Part shown: piece after piece, positions 26,701-33,380 of the stretch | Layout of the letters: each line of letters opens with the position of its first letter | Position numbering within the stretch: position 1 is the first letter of the stretch | NCBI RefSeq assembly: GCF_022606355.1 | Contig: NZ_JAHHZQ010000005.1 | Location: 310,001-374,000 of the forward strand | Direction of reading: 5' to 3' | Source: Leifsonia shinshuensis | GTDB taxonomy: Bacteria; Actinomycetota; Actinomycetes; Actinomycetales; Microbacteriaceae | Length of the DNA stretch: 64,000 nt | Position numbers and translations under genes: made by a program | The notes under the pieces: generated by a model | Database searches by the model: none | Told to the model about the DNA's origin: nothing | Seen by the model: the letters and a program-made list of their open reading frames with translations, nothing else

Positions 26701-27048
26701 GCGGGATCGAAGGGCGGCACGGTCACCTGGCCGGTGGCGAGCCTGGCGAAGGGCGCGAGCCTCGACCTCCACGTGGTGGTGACCTACGCCGCGGAGAGCT
26801 ACCCGGTCAACGCGGTGACGGTGACGACCCCGCCGGTCGGCCCGTGGCAGCCGCCCGCGATCGACGGCCCCTGCGCCGACGACGCCGACGCGGCGTGCGC
26901 CACGATCTACGTGGACCCGCCGGTCGCGCCCGCAGGCGGCCTCGCGAAGACCGGAAGCGCCGGCGACTACCTGCTCGTCGCCCTCTGGGCCGGCGTGCTG
27001 ACCCTGCTCGGAACCGCGTTCGTCGGCTGGCGCCGCCGCCGGGCCTGA
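20716..27048 (+). CDS. Giant LAKTG-anchored cell-surface protein with DUF11-like repeats
   Basis: 2110 residues. A long basic N-terminus leads to a signal sequence with core AATVVALVGGGLAAAPAVAA, probably cut near residue 65. The body is a chain of beta-rich modules with recurring openings such as VGKTW, VTPGKQI, LAKTITPSAP and AAKTISPS, i.e. DUF11/isopeptide-like repeats. A DUF5979-like module lies around 1826-1920 and a clear DUF11 module around 1935-2040. The C-terminus is a sorting signal: LAKTG (2076-2080), a hydrophobic segment and WRRRRA. LAxTG is the motif of class E sortases of high-GC Gram-positives. GTG start. It is probably a stalk or adhesin; no sortase gene lies in the window. 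Confidence 0.85.
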   Translation: MLRRVFQHVRNSFRTGRSGPPAHRAGRRAASGAAPRLRLLGAVSAATVVALVGGGLAAAPAVAADAALSVVKTVGENQKAVTVLKGAEFTYKIEVGCDDNDCVGAKLVDALPADFAGFSILDTSVQPSTKPVTKSLAGCTDTVTASCVLTVQFQEPVAGGVGIPAGGTYLVMVTLKAPQTLTPQSPAVNHAVTNTAVGTFDGSPTPQTSSADVTVNVPTSVDVSVGKTWTPASQQYLPGEQSTISLSAQNASNVPASSLALQDPATATDAATALDAANPFALVDFAGFGGVTLPQGATTVQVDAYVRDTATGAWAWHTGPPVDPSAIALPSGVSNGDVGGLRFTFAGPDGTALTAGGAAGSVGVLVAQRSTNRQTGAALVTGASVTNRVAGTVAVENQTPVTKTATAPFAVGDLTVAVTPGKQISPARIPAGTTATATISGKNSSNGPLATLTLADLGYFTQDIRFGGFAAGVSYPSGARGAQVVWHFSNGSSQAVPFADGATPAVPTAPTETHLTGFELVFTGAIATGTVATAQFLIAPTADIAAEGAHVDTTNTLTVTGANAAGTASRQATAPLSIFYPDIELTLAKTITPSAPVSPGATVTAQLPATTSSDSAYVRPTSIVVEDVWRPGVANDFFNGFDPIGVAPTQVLKGSTLTVKYTTDGSTWTVLDTVDATAAAQVYRASSLPAGTVGLQFTFEDAAGFAQGTTVRPAITGQARATLRDGSGATSVAGGPASTYTNHAVANTQGAVDGEVVTGAQKTADANAKIQSTTGAGSLGIAKKWTKPDLSGDVTDLPSQSGDQAGTLLSWGVTNTGYGSVTLTDPAGDPAHPESTVFQAFDLLKVSPISYSADPLLRWDAVSTVELYRGGAWTIVPAPAGGWMNGAGFVGYTLTPAQTADTTGVRITVVPNDAARAAATDPTAPPAGSGVATVAFGQSRPIGLVWQLRNVQRVPVDPAHPWVTAGTTGSVDNVAQADGVKNGTAVPPVTGHDTVTLIDQPPAVSLTKTSSRSTIVVPHLGDVDPADYPTNTFTLTAQNTSTSRASYVRVTDPSPCDAGAETACLSGAAAWGADPFSGASYTGSSPFERLDLTRIAFAVPAGQVDLDASQVTLWHRAADGSTSTTVVSMRAAAALTPADLADVVGVSVVYQGTSPQTTGGTIASGQALTMTLDTRVRALTRTSGAAVTAFRIDNHGFTQGYDPVLYPSGQGSRPYASADAALTLTTGALGVTAAKTISPSTLLERDRTAPVTVTLTATPGSATAATHQVVITDDDAAFWNRFALTGLSAGDVTLPAGADRVRVDAQTDGSSTWILGTPAATAALPTAAAGQVTGLRFTFLRADGGLLSRSAVPAGFTATVVLHVALLAVARDGSAIPFPGSVTDTVQTVSHRTDTPTVYADATAGASAGIQLAPGTASLDVAKTPANNVHTVPVGDSVPWTLTFASTGTGYLDLAGLTDTLPASLVWDGEAPTFSTSAGGTLSTAPTVAYDAATGRFGLTWPAGGSRMSPGERFTVVLGLILKPGLGSGDRATNQFVVSTVQSLSACTNSSGNGQGVLTGLPATACGTTNYVQPVNGPSLYTTKGVQGDVVDRTVSGAQNLTDPSATCRTDGEGYYSSPCAANTVVGGTDRWRLSALNTGTVDYTSLVLVEPLPAVGDRMLATGGSRGSTFRPVFDGAAGVTVQDVPAGTAVTWEVTTEPGVCQSGSTTAWPTDPTCSTHPASWTASGAFTGDWAAVTGLRVTLDFAGTANGALRGGEGATVLYRTIDRPATASATDGAPVSLPASPGSAPAVAWNQFGATASLVGGGTVRRAPVKAGVTIATGPLQIDKVVTGAAASAAPDEFGADVACTVAGVPVDLGAAAHTLLERSAGFTARIDGLPIGSDCTITESGAAGSYGEASRTVTNGSVHIGAGSVQGAVPPAQVTTLTNTFEYGRLELAKTASAPVVGMNEKVTYTITVTNIGALDATAFDVVDTLPAGATFVSADQGGTFAAGAGSKGGTVTWPVASLAKGASLDLHVVVTYAAESYPVNAVTVTTPPVGPWQPPAIDGPCADDADAACATIYVDPPVAPAGGLAKTGSAGDYLLVALWAGVLTLLGTAFVGWRRRRA

Positions 27049-27076
27049 CCCGAGCGCCCGGCCTGCGTGCCGCAAC

Positions 27077-27115
27077 TCCGGAGATCCGCGCCCGATGGGT
27101 GCGGATCTCCGGAGC
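27077..27115 (+). terminator. Family 2 palindrome downstream of the surface-protein gene
   Basis: CTCCGGAGATCCGC (27077-27090) and its exact complement (27102-27115) form a 14-bp stem with an 11-base loop, 28 bases after the stop. A further CTCCGGAG lies at 27148-27155. It probably ends transcription, although no T run follows. The sequence belongs to the same family as the units at 11260-11510 and 37879-37902. Confidence 0.6.
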
Positions 27116-27221
27116 AACGGAACGCCACGCCGGTGCCGCCGCCGACCCTCCGGAGTCACGGTCCGCCCCTGCCGACGTATCAGGCCCGCGGGCTAGCATG
27201 AGGCGCGTGAGGGGAGGCACG

Positions 27222-28412
27222 ATGCGGCTGGTTCTGCGCCACGATCGCGCCCGGCGGGTCGTCCGCACCCTCCAGCTGAGCTGCGCGCTCGCCGTCGTCG
27301 CCGTGTCGACCGCCTGCACAGCGTCGCCGCCCGCTCCCACCGCGACCCGGACGACCTCCGCGCCTCGCCCGACCGCGTCCGCTCCGCCGGTCGCCGCGAT
27401 CCCGTGGCAGCCCGGCACAGCGACGACCGTCCTGGAGACCGGCCTCGACGCCCCGTGGTCGGTCGTCCCGCTCCCCAGCGGCTCCGCCCTCATCAGCGAG
27501 CGCGACGCCGGCCGCGTCCTCGAGCGGCTGCCGCAGGGCGGCCTCCGCGAGGTCGGCAGGGTGCAGGGGGTCGTGCATCGCGGGGAGGGCGGCCTCCTCG
27601 GACTCGCGGTTCAGGCCGTCGCGGCGCCCCCGTTCCTCTACGCCTACGAGACCACTCGCGCCGACAACCGGGTGGTGCGGATGCCGTTGACCGGCGTGCC
27701 GGGCTCCTACGCGATCGGGGCTCCGGAGCCGGTGCTGACCGGTATCCCCGCGGCCGCCAACCACGACGGCGGCCGCATCGCCTTCGGCCCAGACGGCATG
27801 CTCTACGTCGGCACGGGGGATGCCTCGAACAGCGCGAACGCCCAGGACCCGGCCTCCCTCGGCGGCAAGATCCTGCGCCTCACGCCCGAGGGCCAGGTGC
27901 CGCACGACAATCCCTTCCCCGGGTCCCCGGTCTGGTCGTCCGGCCATCGCAACGTGCAGGGTCTCGGCTGGGACTCCCACGGCACGATGTGGGCGAGCGA
28001 GTTCGGCCAGAACACGTGGGACGAGCTCAACCCCATCGTTCCTGGGGCCGACTACGGCTGGCCGGTGGTCGAAGGTGCCGGTCACGATCCGAAGTACACC
28101 GATCCGGTCGCCCAGTGGCCGACCGGCGAGGCGAGCCCGAGCGGGCTGGCGGTGGTGGGCGACACCGTCTTCCTGGCCGCGCTGCGCGGCGAACGGCTCT
28201 GGACCGCCTGGACGACCGCCGGGCACGCACCTGCGACGACACGGGCGTTCCTCGACGGCGACCTGGGGAGGCTGCGCGACGTCGTCGCGCGCGGTGACCG
28301 CCTCTGGCTGCTGACCGACAACACCGACGGCCGCGGATCCCCGCGCGCCGGCGACGACCGACTCGTCGAAGTGCCGCTCGTCCCCGCGCAGAACACGCGG
28401 CAGCCCGGGTAA
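27222..28412 (+). CDS. PQQ-dependent sugar dehydrogenase-type lipoprotein
   Basis: 396 residues. A basic start and hydrophobic core end in the lipobox VSTAC (Cys32), then a Pro/Thr/Ala linker, so it should be tethered outside the membrane. The rest is a six-bladed beta-propeller of the glucose/sorbosone dehydrogenase family: TGLDAPWSVVPLPSG, HRGEGGLLGLAV, NHDGGRIAFGPDGMLYVGTG, GHRNVQGLGWD and PGADYGWPVVEG. These carry the general-base His and PQQ- and Ca-binding residues. Substrate and cofactor synthesis are not shown here. ATG 27222 is chosen for GGGGAGG five bases upstream; ATG 27198 is the alternative. Confidence 0.88.
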   Translation: MRLVLRHDRARRVVRTLQLSCALAVVAVSTACTASPPAPTATRTTSAPRPTASAPPVAAIPWQPGTATTVLETGLDAPWSVVPLPSGSALISERDAGRVLERLPQGGLREVGRVQGVVHRGEGGLLGLAVQAVAAPPFLYAYETTRADNRVVRMPLTGVPGSYAIGAPEPVLTGIPAAANHDGGRIAFGPDGMLYVGTGDASNSANAQDPASLGGKILRLTPEGQVPHDNPFPGSPVWSSGHRNVQGLGWDSHGTMWASEFGQNTWDELNPIVPGADYGWPVVEGAGHDPKYTDPVAQWPTGEASPSGLAVVGDTVFLAALRGERLWTAWTTAGHAPATTRAFLDGDLGRLRDVVARGDRLWLLTDNTDGRGSPRAGDDRLVEVPLVPAQNTRQPG

Positions 28413-28436
28413 TCGGGTTTGGACGGCTACTCTGGA

Positions 28437-29033
28437 GTGGACCGCACGACCTGGGAGCCGACCCTGAGCATCATCCTCGGATACGATCCGTCCACACTCC
28501 GCGAGCGCGTCGATCTGCGCGCCGCCGACGAGCGGCTCGACGAGCTCGGCAGCCTGCGGAGTCTGAGCGCTCTCAACGAGAAGACCGTGCTGCTGCGCCT
28601 GCTCGGCCGGCTCGACGACGCGATGGTGGTCGGCAACGAAGCGGTGCGCCAGGCGCGGTTCACCGGCGATCGTGAGCAGCTGCTGGGGGCGCGGATCCGC
28701 CGGGCGCAGGTGCTGCAGTACCAGGGCAAGCTCGACGAAGCGATCGTCGAGCTGACGGGCTGCGTCGACGAAGCCCGCGGCCGCGACTGGAGCGCCCTGG
28801 AGGCGTTCGCCGTTCAGAACCGCGGCAAGTGCTATTTCGACCAGGCCGACTATGAGAACGCGCTCTCCGACATGACCGCCGCGGTGTTCCTGCGCGAGAA
28901 GCTGGGCGCCTCCCCTGCCGAGATCGAGGGCGCCCTCACCGCGGTCGCTGTCGTGCAGCGGTTCCTGGAGGCGCAACGCGCGGCCTCCGGCGAGGTGACC
29001 AAGGGCGCGGACGACGACGCCGCTCCGGCGTAG
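28437..29033 (+). CDS. Small tetratricopeptide-like protein
   Basis: About 198 residues, helical throughout. Two or three TPR-like hairpins are visible: LLRLLGRLDDAMVVGNEAVR, ARIRRAQVLQYQGKLDEAIV and AVQNRGKCYFDQADYENALS. Similar actinobacterial proteins are annotated only as tetratricopeptide repeat proteins. No signal or membrane segment. The start is uncertain: GTG 28437 is used, TTG 28419 is in frame. It follows the lipoprotein gene by 24 bases, so may be co-transcribed, but no functional link is clear. Confidence 0.65.
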   Translation: MDRTTWEPTLSIILGYDPSTLRERVDLRAADERLDELGSLRSLSALNEKTVLLRLLGRLDDAMVVGNEAVRQARFTGDREQLLGARIRRAQVLQYQGKLDEAIVELTGCVDEARGRDWSALEAFAVQNRGKCYFDQADYENALSDMTAAVFLREKLGASPAEIEGALTAVAVVQRFLEAQRAASGEVTKGADDDAAPA

Positions 29034-29069
29034 GATGCGGGTCATGAGTCGATCAGGGGATCAGCGCTG

Positions 29070-29597
29070 ATGGCCGAACTCGAACGCGTTCGCCGCTGGG
29101 CGGACGCCCTGATCGCCCTCCACCTCGACCCCGCCGTGTGGAGCTTCGACTTCGACAACGCCAAGACGCGCGCGGGCCTCTGCAACTACACGGCCAAGCG
29201 CATCACGGTGTCGCGGTATCTGGCCGCGCGGTACGAGGACGACGACATCCACCAGATCCTCCTGCACGAGGTCGCGCACGCTCTCGCCGGCTCGCGCGCG
29301 GGGCACGGACCGCGCTGGCGGGCGATCGCGCTGGATCTCGGCTACGAGGGCAAGCGCCTGCACGGCGGCGCCATCGCCGACGACCTGGCGCCCTGGATCG
29401 GCACCTGCCCGAGAGGCCACACGCACTACCGTTACCGCAAGCCGGCGCGCGCCCTGGCCTGTGGAGCCTGCAGTCGCCGATTCGACTCAGCCAACCTCAT
29501 CTCGTGGGTGCACAGGGAGGTGTCGGCCGCGCAGCGCAGGATGGCGGCGGCCGCCGCCACCGAAGCGCTCGACCCGCGGGCTCGCGGCTCGGACTGA
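29070..29597 (+). CDS. SprT-like zinc metalloprotease family protein
   Basis: 175 residues. The active site HEVAH (66-70) is followed by GHGPRWRAIALDLGYEGKRL, giving the third ligand region of the SprT/Spartan group. A C-terminal zinc ribbon has CPRGH and CGACSRRFD. FDNAKTRAGLCNYTAKRITV is the usual preceding beta element. Eukaryotic Spartan degrades DNA-crosslinked proteins; the bacterial role is unknown. ATG 29070, 36 bases after the TPR gene. Confidence 0.85.
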   Translation: MAELERVRRWADALIALHLDPAVWSFDFDNAKTRAGLCNYTAKRITVSRYLAARYEDDDIHQILLHEVAHALAGSRAGHGPRWRAIALDLGYEGKRLHGGAIADDLAPWIGTCPRGHTHYRYRKPARALACGACSRRFDSANLISWVHREVSAAQRRMAAAAATEALDPRARGSD

Positions 29598-29614
29598 AGG
29601 CGCGGTCGCGGCCG

Positions 29615-30223
29615 TCAGGCGGTCGTGACCTCGAGCCGCGCGTCGAGCCCGTCGCGCACCGCCGGCCACTCCTCCCGCAGCACCGAGTACACCGCGGTGT
29701 CGCGCCACGTGCCGTCCGCTCGCGGCTGCGTGTGCCGCAGCACGCCCTCGAACGTGGCGCCGAGGCGGAGGATCGCGGCCCTGGATCGTTCGTTGAGCAC
29801 GTCCGCCTGCAGCTTCACCCGCTCGAAGCCGTTGTCGAACGCCGTGCCGAGCAGCAGCCGCTTCGTCTCGGCATTGACGCGCGTGCCCCAGACCTCCGGC
29901 GCGTAGGCCGTCCAGCCGATGTGGGCGGAGCCGTTCGCGAGATCGAAGTCGCCCAGCGTGGTCGTTCCGACGATGCGGTCGCCGTCGCGCAGGCACACGG
30001 CGGTGACGTTGCCGGTGTCCCAGGCGAGGTAGCGCAGGATGAACTCCCGCCACTCCTCGTAGGTGTCGCGGTAGGCGGCGAGGCCGCCACCCCAGCCTCC
30101 CGCGAACACCTCGGGATGGCCGATCGCGTCGTGCAGGTCGGGCAGGTCGTCCGTCGTGAGGGCGCGCAGGCGCACCGTCGCACCCTCGAGGACGGCGGCG
30201 GGGTCGGGACGGCGCGCATTCAT
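29615..30223 (-). CDS. GNAT family N-acetyltransferase (RimJ/RimL-like)
   Basis: 202 residues. It starts with VRLRALTTDDLPDLHDAIGH and continues through AVCLRDGDRIVGTTTLGDFD, AHIGWTAYAPEVWGTRVNAE and LGTAFDNGFERVKLQADVLN to ILRLGATFEGVLRHTQPRAD, the strand order of RimJ/RimL acetyltransferases. It should transfer acetyl from acetyl-CoA to an amine of a protein or small molecule. Convergent with the SprT-like gene (17-base gap). Divergent from the CGNR regulator, with a long palindrome in between. Confidence 0.87.
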   Translation of the reverse strand: MNARRPDPAAVLEGATVRLRALTTDDLPDLHDAIGHPEVFAGGWGGGLAAYRDTYEEWREFILRYLAWDTGNVTAVCLRDGDRIVGTTTLGDFDLANGSAHIGWTAYAPEVWGTRVNAETKRLLLGTAFDNGFERVKLQADVLNERSRAAILRLGATFEGVLRHTQPRADGTWRDTAVYSVLREEWPAVRDGLDARLEVTTA

Positions 30224-30264
30224 CCGCCCAGTATCCCACCCGCGCCACCTATCCTTTTCGCCGC

Positions 30265-30321
30265 CGAGGGGCACGCAAACGCCCCTGAAACGCCCGTTTG
30301 AGGGCGTTTGCGTGCCCCTCG
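30265..30321. repeat. Long palindrome with CGAGGGGCACG arms (family 1, copy C) in a divergent region
   Basis: Arms 30265-30292 and 30295-30321 pair perfectly over their outer 20 bases (CGAGGGGCACGCAAACGCCC) and then with one bulge and one mismatch. It sits between the divergent GNAT (start 30223) and CGNR (start 30364) genes, so it cannot be a terminator for either. This placement is the best evidence that family 1 is a dispersed repeat element rather than a set of terminators. Confidence 0.75.
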
Positions 30322-30351
30322 ATCGTGGCCGGGAGGCGACCGATAACCGAC

Positions 30352-30363
30352 TAAGGTAGTTCG
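30352..30363 (+). promoter_or_regulatory. -10 TAAGGT, leaderless start of the CGNR-pxp operon
   Basis: TAAGGT (30352-30357) is separated by six bases from the GTG at 30364, the spacing of leaderless actinobacterial mRNAs. AAGGTAG could instead serve as a ribosome site, so both readings remain open. The -35 region is within or next to the copy C palindrome. Confidence 0.4.
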
Positions 30364-30999
30364 GTGCCTACCGACGTCCTCCTGCCCCGCGAAACCGGCC
30401 AGTGGATGGACGACTCCGACGGGCTGCGCTGGTGGTTCGACTCCGGCTCGCTCGCCCTCGACTTCTCGTACACGGGCGGGCTCGACGAGCCGGACAACGC
30501 CGAATGGCGGTCGGTCGACGACGCGGAAGCGCTCGGCGGCTGGCTCCAGGAGCGCTTCCCCGAGGTGGCGGCCACCTCCGGCGAACGGGAGTTCCGCGAC
30601 GCCGAGATGCTGCGCATCGCCATCGGCAGGCTCGCGCGTCAGGCCAGCAGAGGCGAGACTCTCGCGCCCGACGATGTCGACGTCGTGAACCTGTTCGCGG
30701 CGACCCCCGACATCCCGCCCGTGCTGGCCGGCGGTGGTCGGCAGGCCGGACGGACTCTCGCACGGCCGCACCAGGCTCTCGGCACGGTCGCTCGCGATGC
30801 CGTCCGGCTCTTCGGCCCGGACGCAGACGGTCGCATCCGCGAGTGCTCGGCCGACGACTGCCGGCTGGTCTACCTCGACACGTCGCGCAGCGGCAACCGC
30901 CGCTGGTGCTCGATGCAGCGCTGCGGCAATCGCGCCAAGGTGCGGGCGCACCGCGCGCGTGCCGCCGGTGCGAGGGGTGCGGCCGGTACCGCAGAATAG
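30364..30999 (+). CDS. ABATE/CGNR zinc-finger regulator
   Basis: 211 residues. The N-terminal ABATE-type domain begins WFDSGSLALDFSYTGGLDEP. The C-terminal CGNR finger reads IRECSADDCRLVYLDTSRSG followed by RRWCSMQRCGNRAKVRAHRA, with the four cysteines and the name-giving CGNR. Such proteins are ligand-sensing transcription factors. It ends only four bases before pxpA, so it is almost surely co-transcribed with the oxoprolinase genes and likely controls them. Confidence 0.88.
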   Translation: MPTDVLLPRETGQWMDDSDGLRWWFDSGSLALDFSYTGGLDEPDNAEWRSVDDAEALGGWLQERFPEVAATSGEREFRDAEMLRIAIGRLARQASRGETLAPDDVDVVNLFAATPDIPPVLAGGGRQAGRTLARPHQALGTVARDAVRLFGPDADGRIRECSADDCRLVYLDTSRSGNRRWCSMQRCGNRAKVRAHRARAAGARGAAGTAE

Positions 31000-31003
31000 G
31001 TGG

Positions 31004-31780
31004 ATGGAGCCCATCGCCGAGCGGCGCAGCGTCGACCTCAACAGCGACCTCGGCGAGTCGTTCGGCGCCTGGACGATGGGTGACGACGCCGCCATGCTGC
31101 AGCTGGTCACGAGCGCGAACGTGGCGTGCGGGTTCCACGGCGGCGACCCCTCCACGATGCGGGCCACCTGCCGCCTCGCGGCCGAGAACGGCGTGACCGT
31201 CGGAGCGCATGTCTCCTACCGCGACCTCGCCGGCTTCGGCCGGCGCAGCATGGCGGTGCCGGCGGCCGAGTTGCGCGACGAGGTGATCTATCAGCTGGCG
31301 GCGCTCGCCGGGATGGCGCGCGTGGCCGGCACGGCCGTGCGCTATGTCAAGCCGCACGGCGCCCTCTACAACCGGATCGTGGACGACGAGACGCAGGCGG
31401 CCGCAGTGGTGGAGGCCGTCGCCGCGTTCGATCCGGAGCTCCCACTGCTCGGCCTGGCCGGCTCGGCGGTCGAGCGCGCGGCGGTCGCCCGCGGGCTCCG
31501 ATTCGTGGGCGAGGCGTTCGTCGACCGCGGCTACCGGCCGGACGGCACCCTGGTGCCGCGTTCCGAGCCCGGCGCGCTGCTCTCGGAGGTCGAGGCGATC
31601 GCGGCCCGCGCCGTGCGCCTGGCCGCCGACGGAACCGTGGAGGCCGTGGACGGCACCCGGATCGCCGTCACCGCGAGCTCCCTGTGCGTCCACGGCGACA
31701 CCCCCGGCGCCGTGGCGATGGCGGAGGCCGTGCGGCGCGGCCTGGAGGACGCGGGCATCGCCGTGGAAGCCTTCGTCTGA
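31004..31780 (+). CDS. pxpA: 5-oxoprolinase subunit A (LamB/YcsF family)
   Basis: 258 residues. It shows VDLNSDLGESFGAWTMGDD, TSANVACGFHGGDPSTMRAT, VGAHVSYRDLAGFGRR and VKPHGALYN, all conserved in PxpA. With PxpB and PxpC it hydrolyses 5-oxoproline to glutamate using ATP; PxpA binds the substrate and performs ring opening. ATG 31004, with AGGTGG immediately before it. It is in an operon with the CGNR regulator and pxpBC. Confidence 0.93.
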   Translation: MEPIAERRSVDLNSDLGESFGAWTMGDDAAMLQLVTSANVACGFHGGDPSTMRATCRLAAENGVTVGAHVSYRDLAGFGRRSMAVPAAELRDEVIYQLAALAGMARVAGTAVRYVKPHGALYNRIVDDETQAAAVVEAVAAFDPELPLLGLAGSAVERAAVARGLRFVGEAFVDRGYRPDGTLVPRSEPGALLSEVEAIAARAVRLAADGTVEAVDGTRIAVTASSLCVHGDTPGAVAMAEAVRRGLEDAGIAVEAFV

Positions 31781-31800
31781 CCGTGGAGGTGAAGATCGAC

Positions 31801-32457
31801 GTGACCGTGCGGGTCCTCGGCTACGGCGACCGCGCCCTCCTCGTCGAGGTCGAGGCTGCGGGCGGAGCTGCCGGCGGCGATGCGCGCGCCGAGCTGGACG
31901 CCGTGCTCGGGATGTTCCGCGCGCTCGACCGCACCCGGCCGCCCGGTGTCGTGGACCTCGTCCCGGCGGCGCGCACGATCGCGGTCCTGCTCGATCCTCG
32001 TGTGCTGTCTCCCGCCGCCGCGCGCGGCTGGATCGAGCGCACCGCCCCGGAGCCTCCCGCCGCCGTAGCCGACGAGCTGGTGGAGCTCGCCGTTCGGTAC
32101 GACGGCGACGACCTCGCCGAGGTGGCGGCACTGCTCGGCATCACGCCGCGGGAGGTCGTCGAACGGCACACCGCGTCCCGCTGGCGCGTGGCCTTCGGCG
32201 GTTTCGCCCCGGGCTTCGCCTACCTGGTGACCGACCATGACGGCCTGCGCGTGCCGCGCAGGCCCACGCCGCGAACGGCCGTGCCCGCGGGCTCGGTCGG
32301 CCTCGCGGGGGAGTTCAGCGGCGTGTACCCGCGCTCGAGTCCCGGAGGCTGGCAGCTCATCGGCCGCACGGACGCCGCCCTCTGGGACGCGCGTGCCGAT
32401 CCGCCGGCGCTGCTCCGCCCCGGTGTCGAGGTGCGGTTCGTGGAGGTCGCGCCGTGA
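31801..32457 (+). CDS. pxpB: 5-oxoprolinase subunit B (KipI family)
   Basis: About 218 residues. LGYGDRALLVEV opens the domain, then RWRVAFGGFAPGFAYL and VPRRPTPRTAVPAGSVGLAG with YPRSSPGGWQLIGRT form the KipI/PxpB cyclophilin-like signature. PxpB with PxpC phosphorylates oxoproline. GTG 31801 is chosen because GGAGGTGA lies eight bases upstream; several other GTGs (31783, 31789, 31807) are in frame. Confidence 0.9.
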   Translation: MTVRVLGYGDRALLVEVEAAGGAAGGDARAELDAVLGMFRALDRTRPPGVVDLVPAARTIAVLLDPRVLSPAAARGWIERTAPEPPAAVADELVELAVRYDGDDLAEVAALLGITPREVVERHTASRWRVAFGGFAPGFAYLVTDHDGLRVPRRPTPRTAVPAGSVGLAGEFSGVYPRSSPGGWQLIGRTDAALWDARADPPALLRPGVEVRFVEVAP

Positions 32458-33374
32458 GCGGCGATCCGGCGCGCGCGCTCCGCGTCCTCGACCCCGGCCC
32501 GCTCGCGTTGATCGAGGATCTCGGTCGACCGGGGCACGCGGCTGTCGGGGTGAGCCCGTCCGGCGCGCTCGATCGCGGCGCGCTCGGCCTGGCCAACCGT
32601 CTGGTCGGCAACCCGGGATCCGCGGCCGGTGTCGAGCTCCTTCTCGGCGGCTTCGCCGCACGGTTCGAGGCACCGGCGTGGTTCGCCGTCGGCGGCGCGG
32701 CGTCGCGGCTCGTGCTCGACGGCCGACCGGTCGACCCGCACACTGCTGTGCGCGCGGAGGCCGGGGCCGAGTTGCGTGTCGCGCAGCCGACGGCCGGCAT
32801 GCGCAGCTACCTCGCCGTGCGCGGCGGCATCGAGGGGGAGGCCGTGCTCGGCTCCCGCTCCCGCGACACCCTCTCCGGACTGGGGCCGTCGCCGCTGAAA
32901 GCCGGCGACCTCCTCGCGATCGGTGCGCCCCCGGAGACGCCCGTGCCCGCGGTCGACTTCGTCCCGCTCCTCGAACAGGGGGAGGCGGTCGCTGAGGTGC
33001 GCGCGCACCGCGGACCCCGCGCGGACTGGTTCACTCCGGAGGCGCTCGACGCGTTCTTCAGCGTGGAGTGGCGCGTGAGCGCAGACGGCGATCGCGTGGG
33101 CGTGCGCCTCGACCCGCCGCGCACGCCGTCGCACGCGGCCGGCGTCGAGCCCGGGGCTCCCGTGCTGCTCGAGCGAGCAGTGTCCCGCGAGCTGCCGAGC
33201 GAGCCCATGGTCGCCGGGGCGGTGCAGGTCTCGCCCGACGGCCGGCCGACCGTCCTCCTCGCCGACCATCCGGTGACCGGCGGCTACCCGGTCATCGCCG
33301 TCGTCGCCGACCGCTCGCTCGACGCGTTCGCGCAATTGCGGCCCGGAACCAGCGTGCTCTTCCGCCACGCGTAG
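32454..33374 (+). CDS. pxpC: 5-oxoprolinase subunit C (KipA/biotin-dependent carboxyltransferase-like)
   Basis: 306 residues, full length. It has VLDPGPLALIEDLGRPGHAA, GVSPSGALDRGALGLANRLV and the late SEPMVAGAVQVSPDGRPTVL and DHPVTGGYPVIAVV of the KipA/PxpC family. It pairs with PxpB to form the ATP-using subcomplex. Its GTG overlaps the pxpB stop by four bases (GTGA), showing translational coupling. Last gene of the operon; a convergent gene follows within 7 bases. Confidence 0.92.
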   Translation: MSGDPARALRVLDPGPLALIEDLGRPGHAAVGVSPSGALDRGALGLANRLVGNPGSAAGVELLLGGFAARFEAPAWFAVGGAASRLVLDGRPVDPHTAVRAEAGAELRVAQPTAGMRSYLAVRGGIEGEAVLGSRSRDTLSGLGPSPLKAGDLLAIGAPPETPVPAVDFVPLLEQGEAVAEVRAHRGPRADWFTPEALDAFFSVEWRVSADGDRVGVRLDPPRTPSHAAGVEPGAPVLLERAVSRELPSEPMVAGAVQVSPDGRPTVLLADHPVTGGYPVIAVVADRSLDAFAQLRPGTSVLFRHA

Positions 33375-33380
33375 CGCGCG

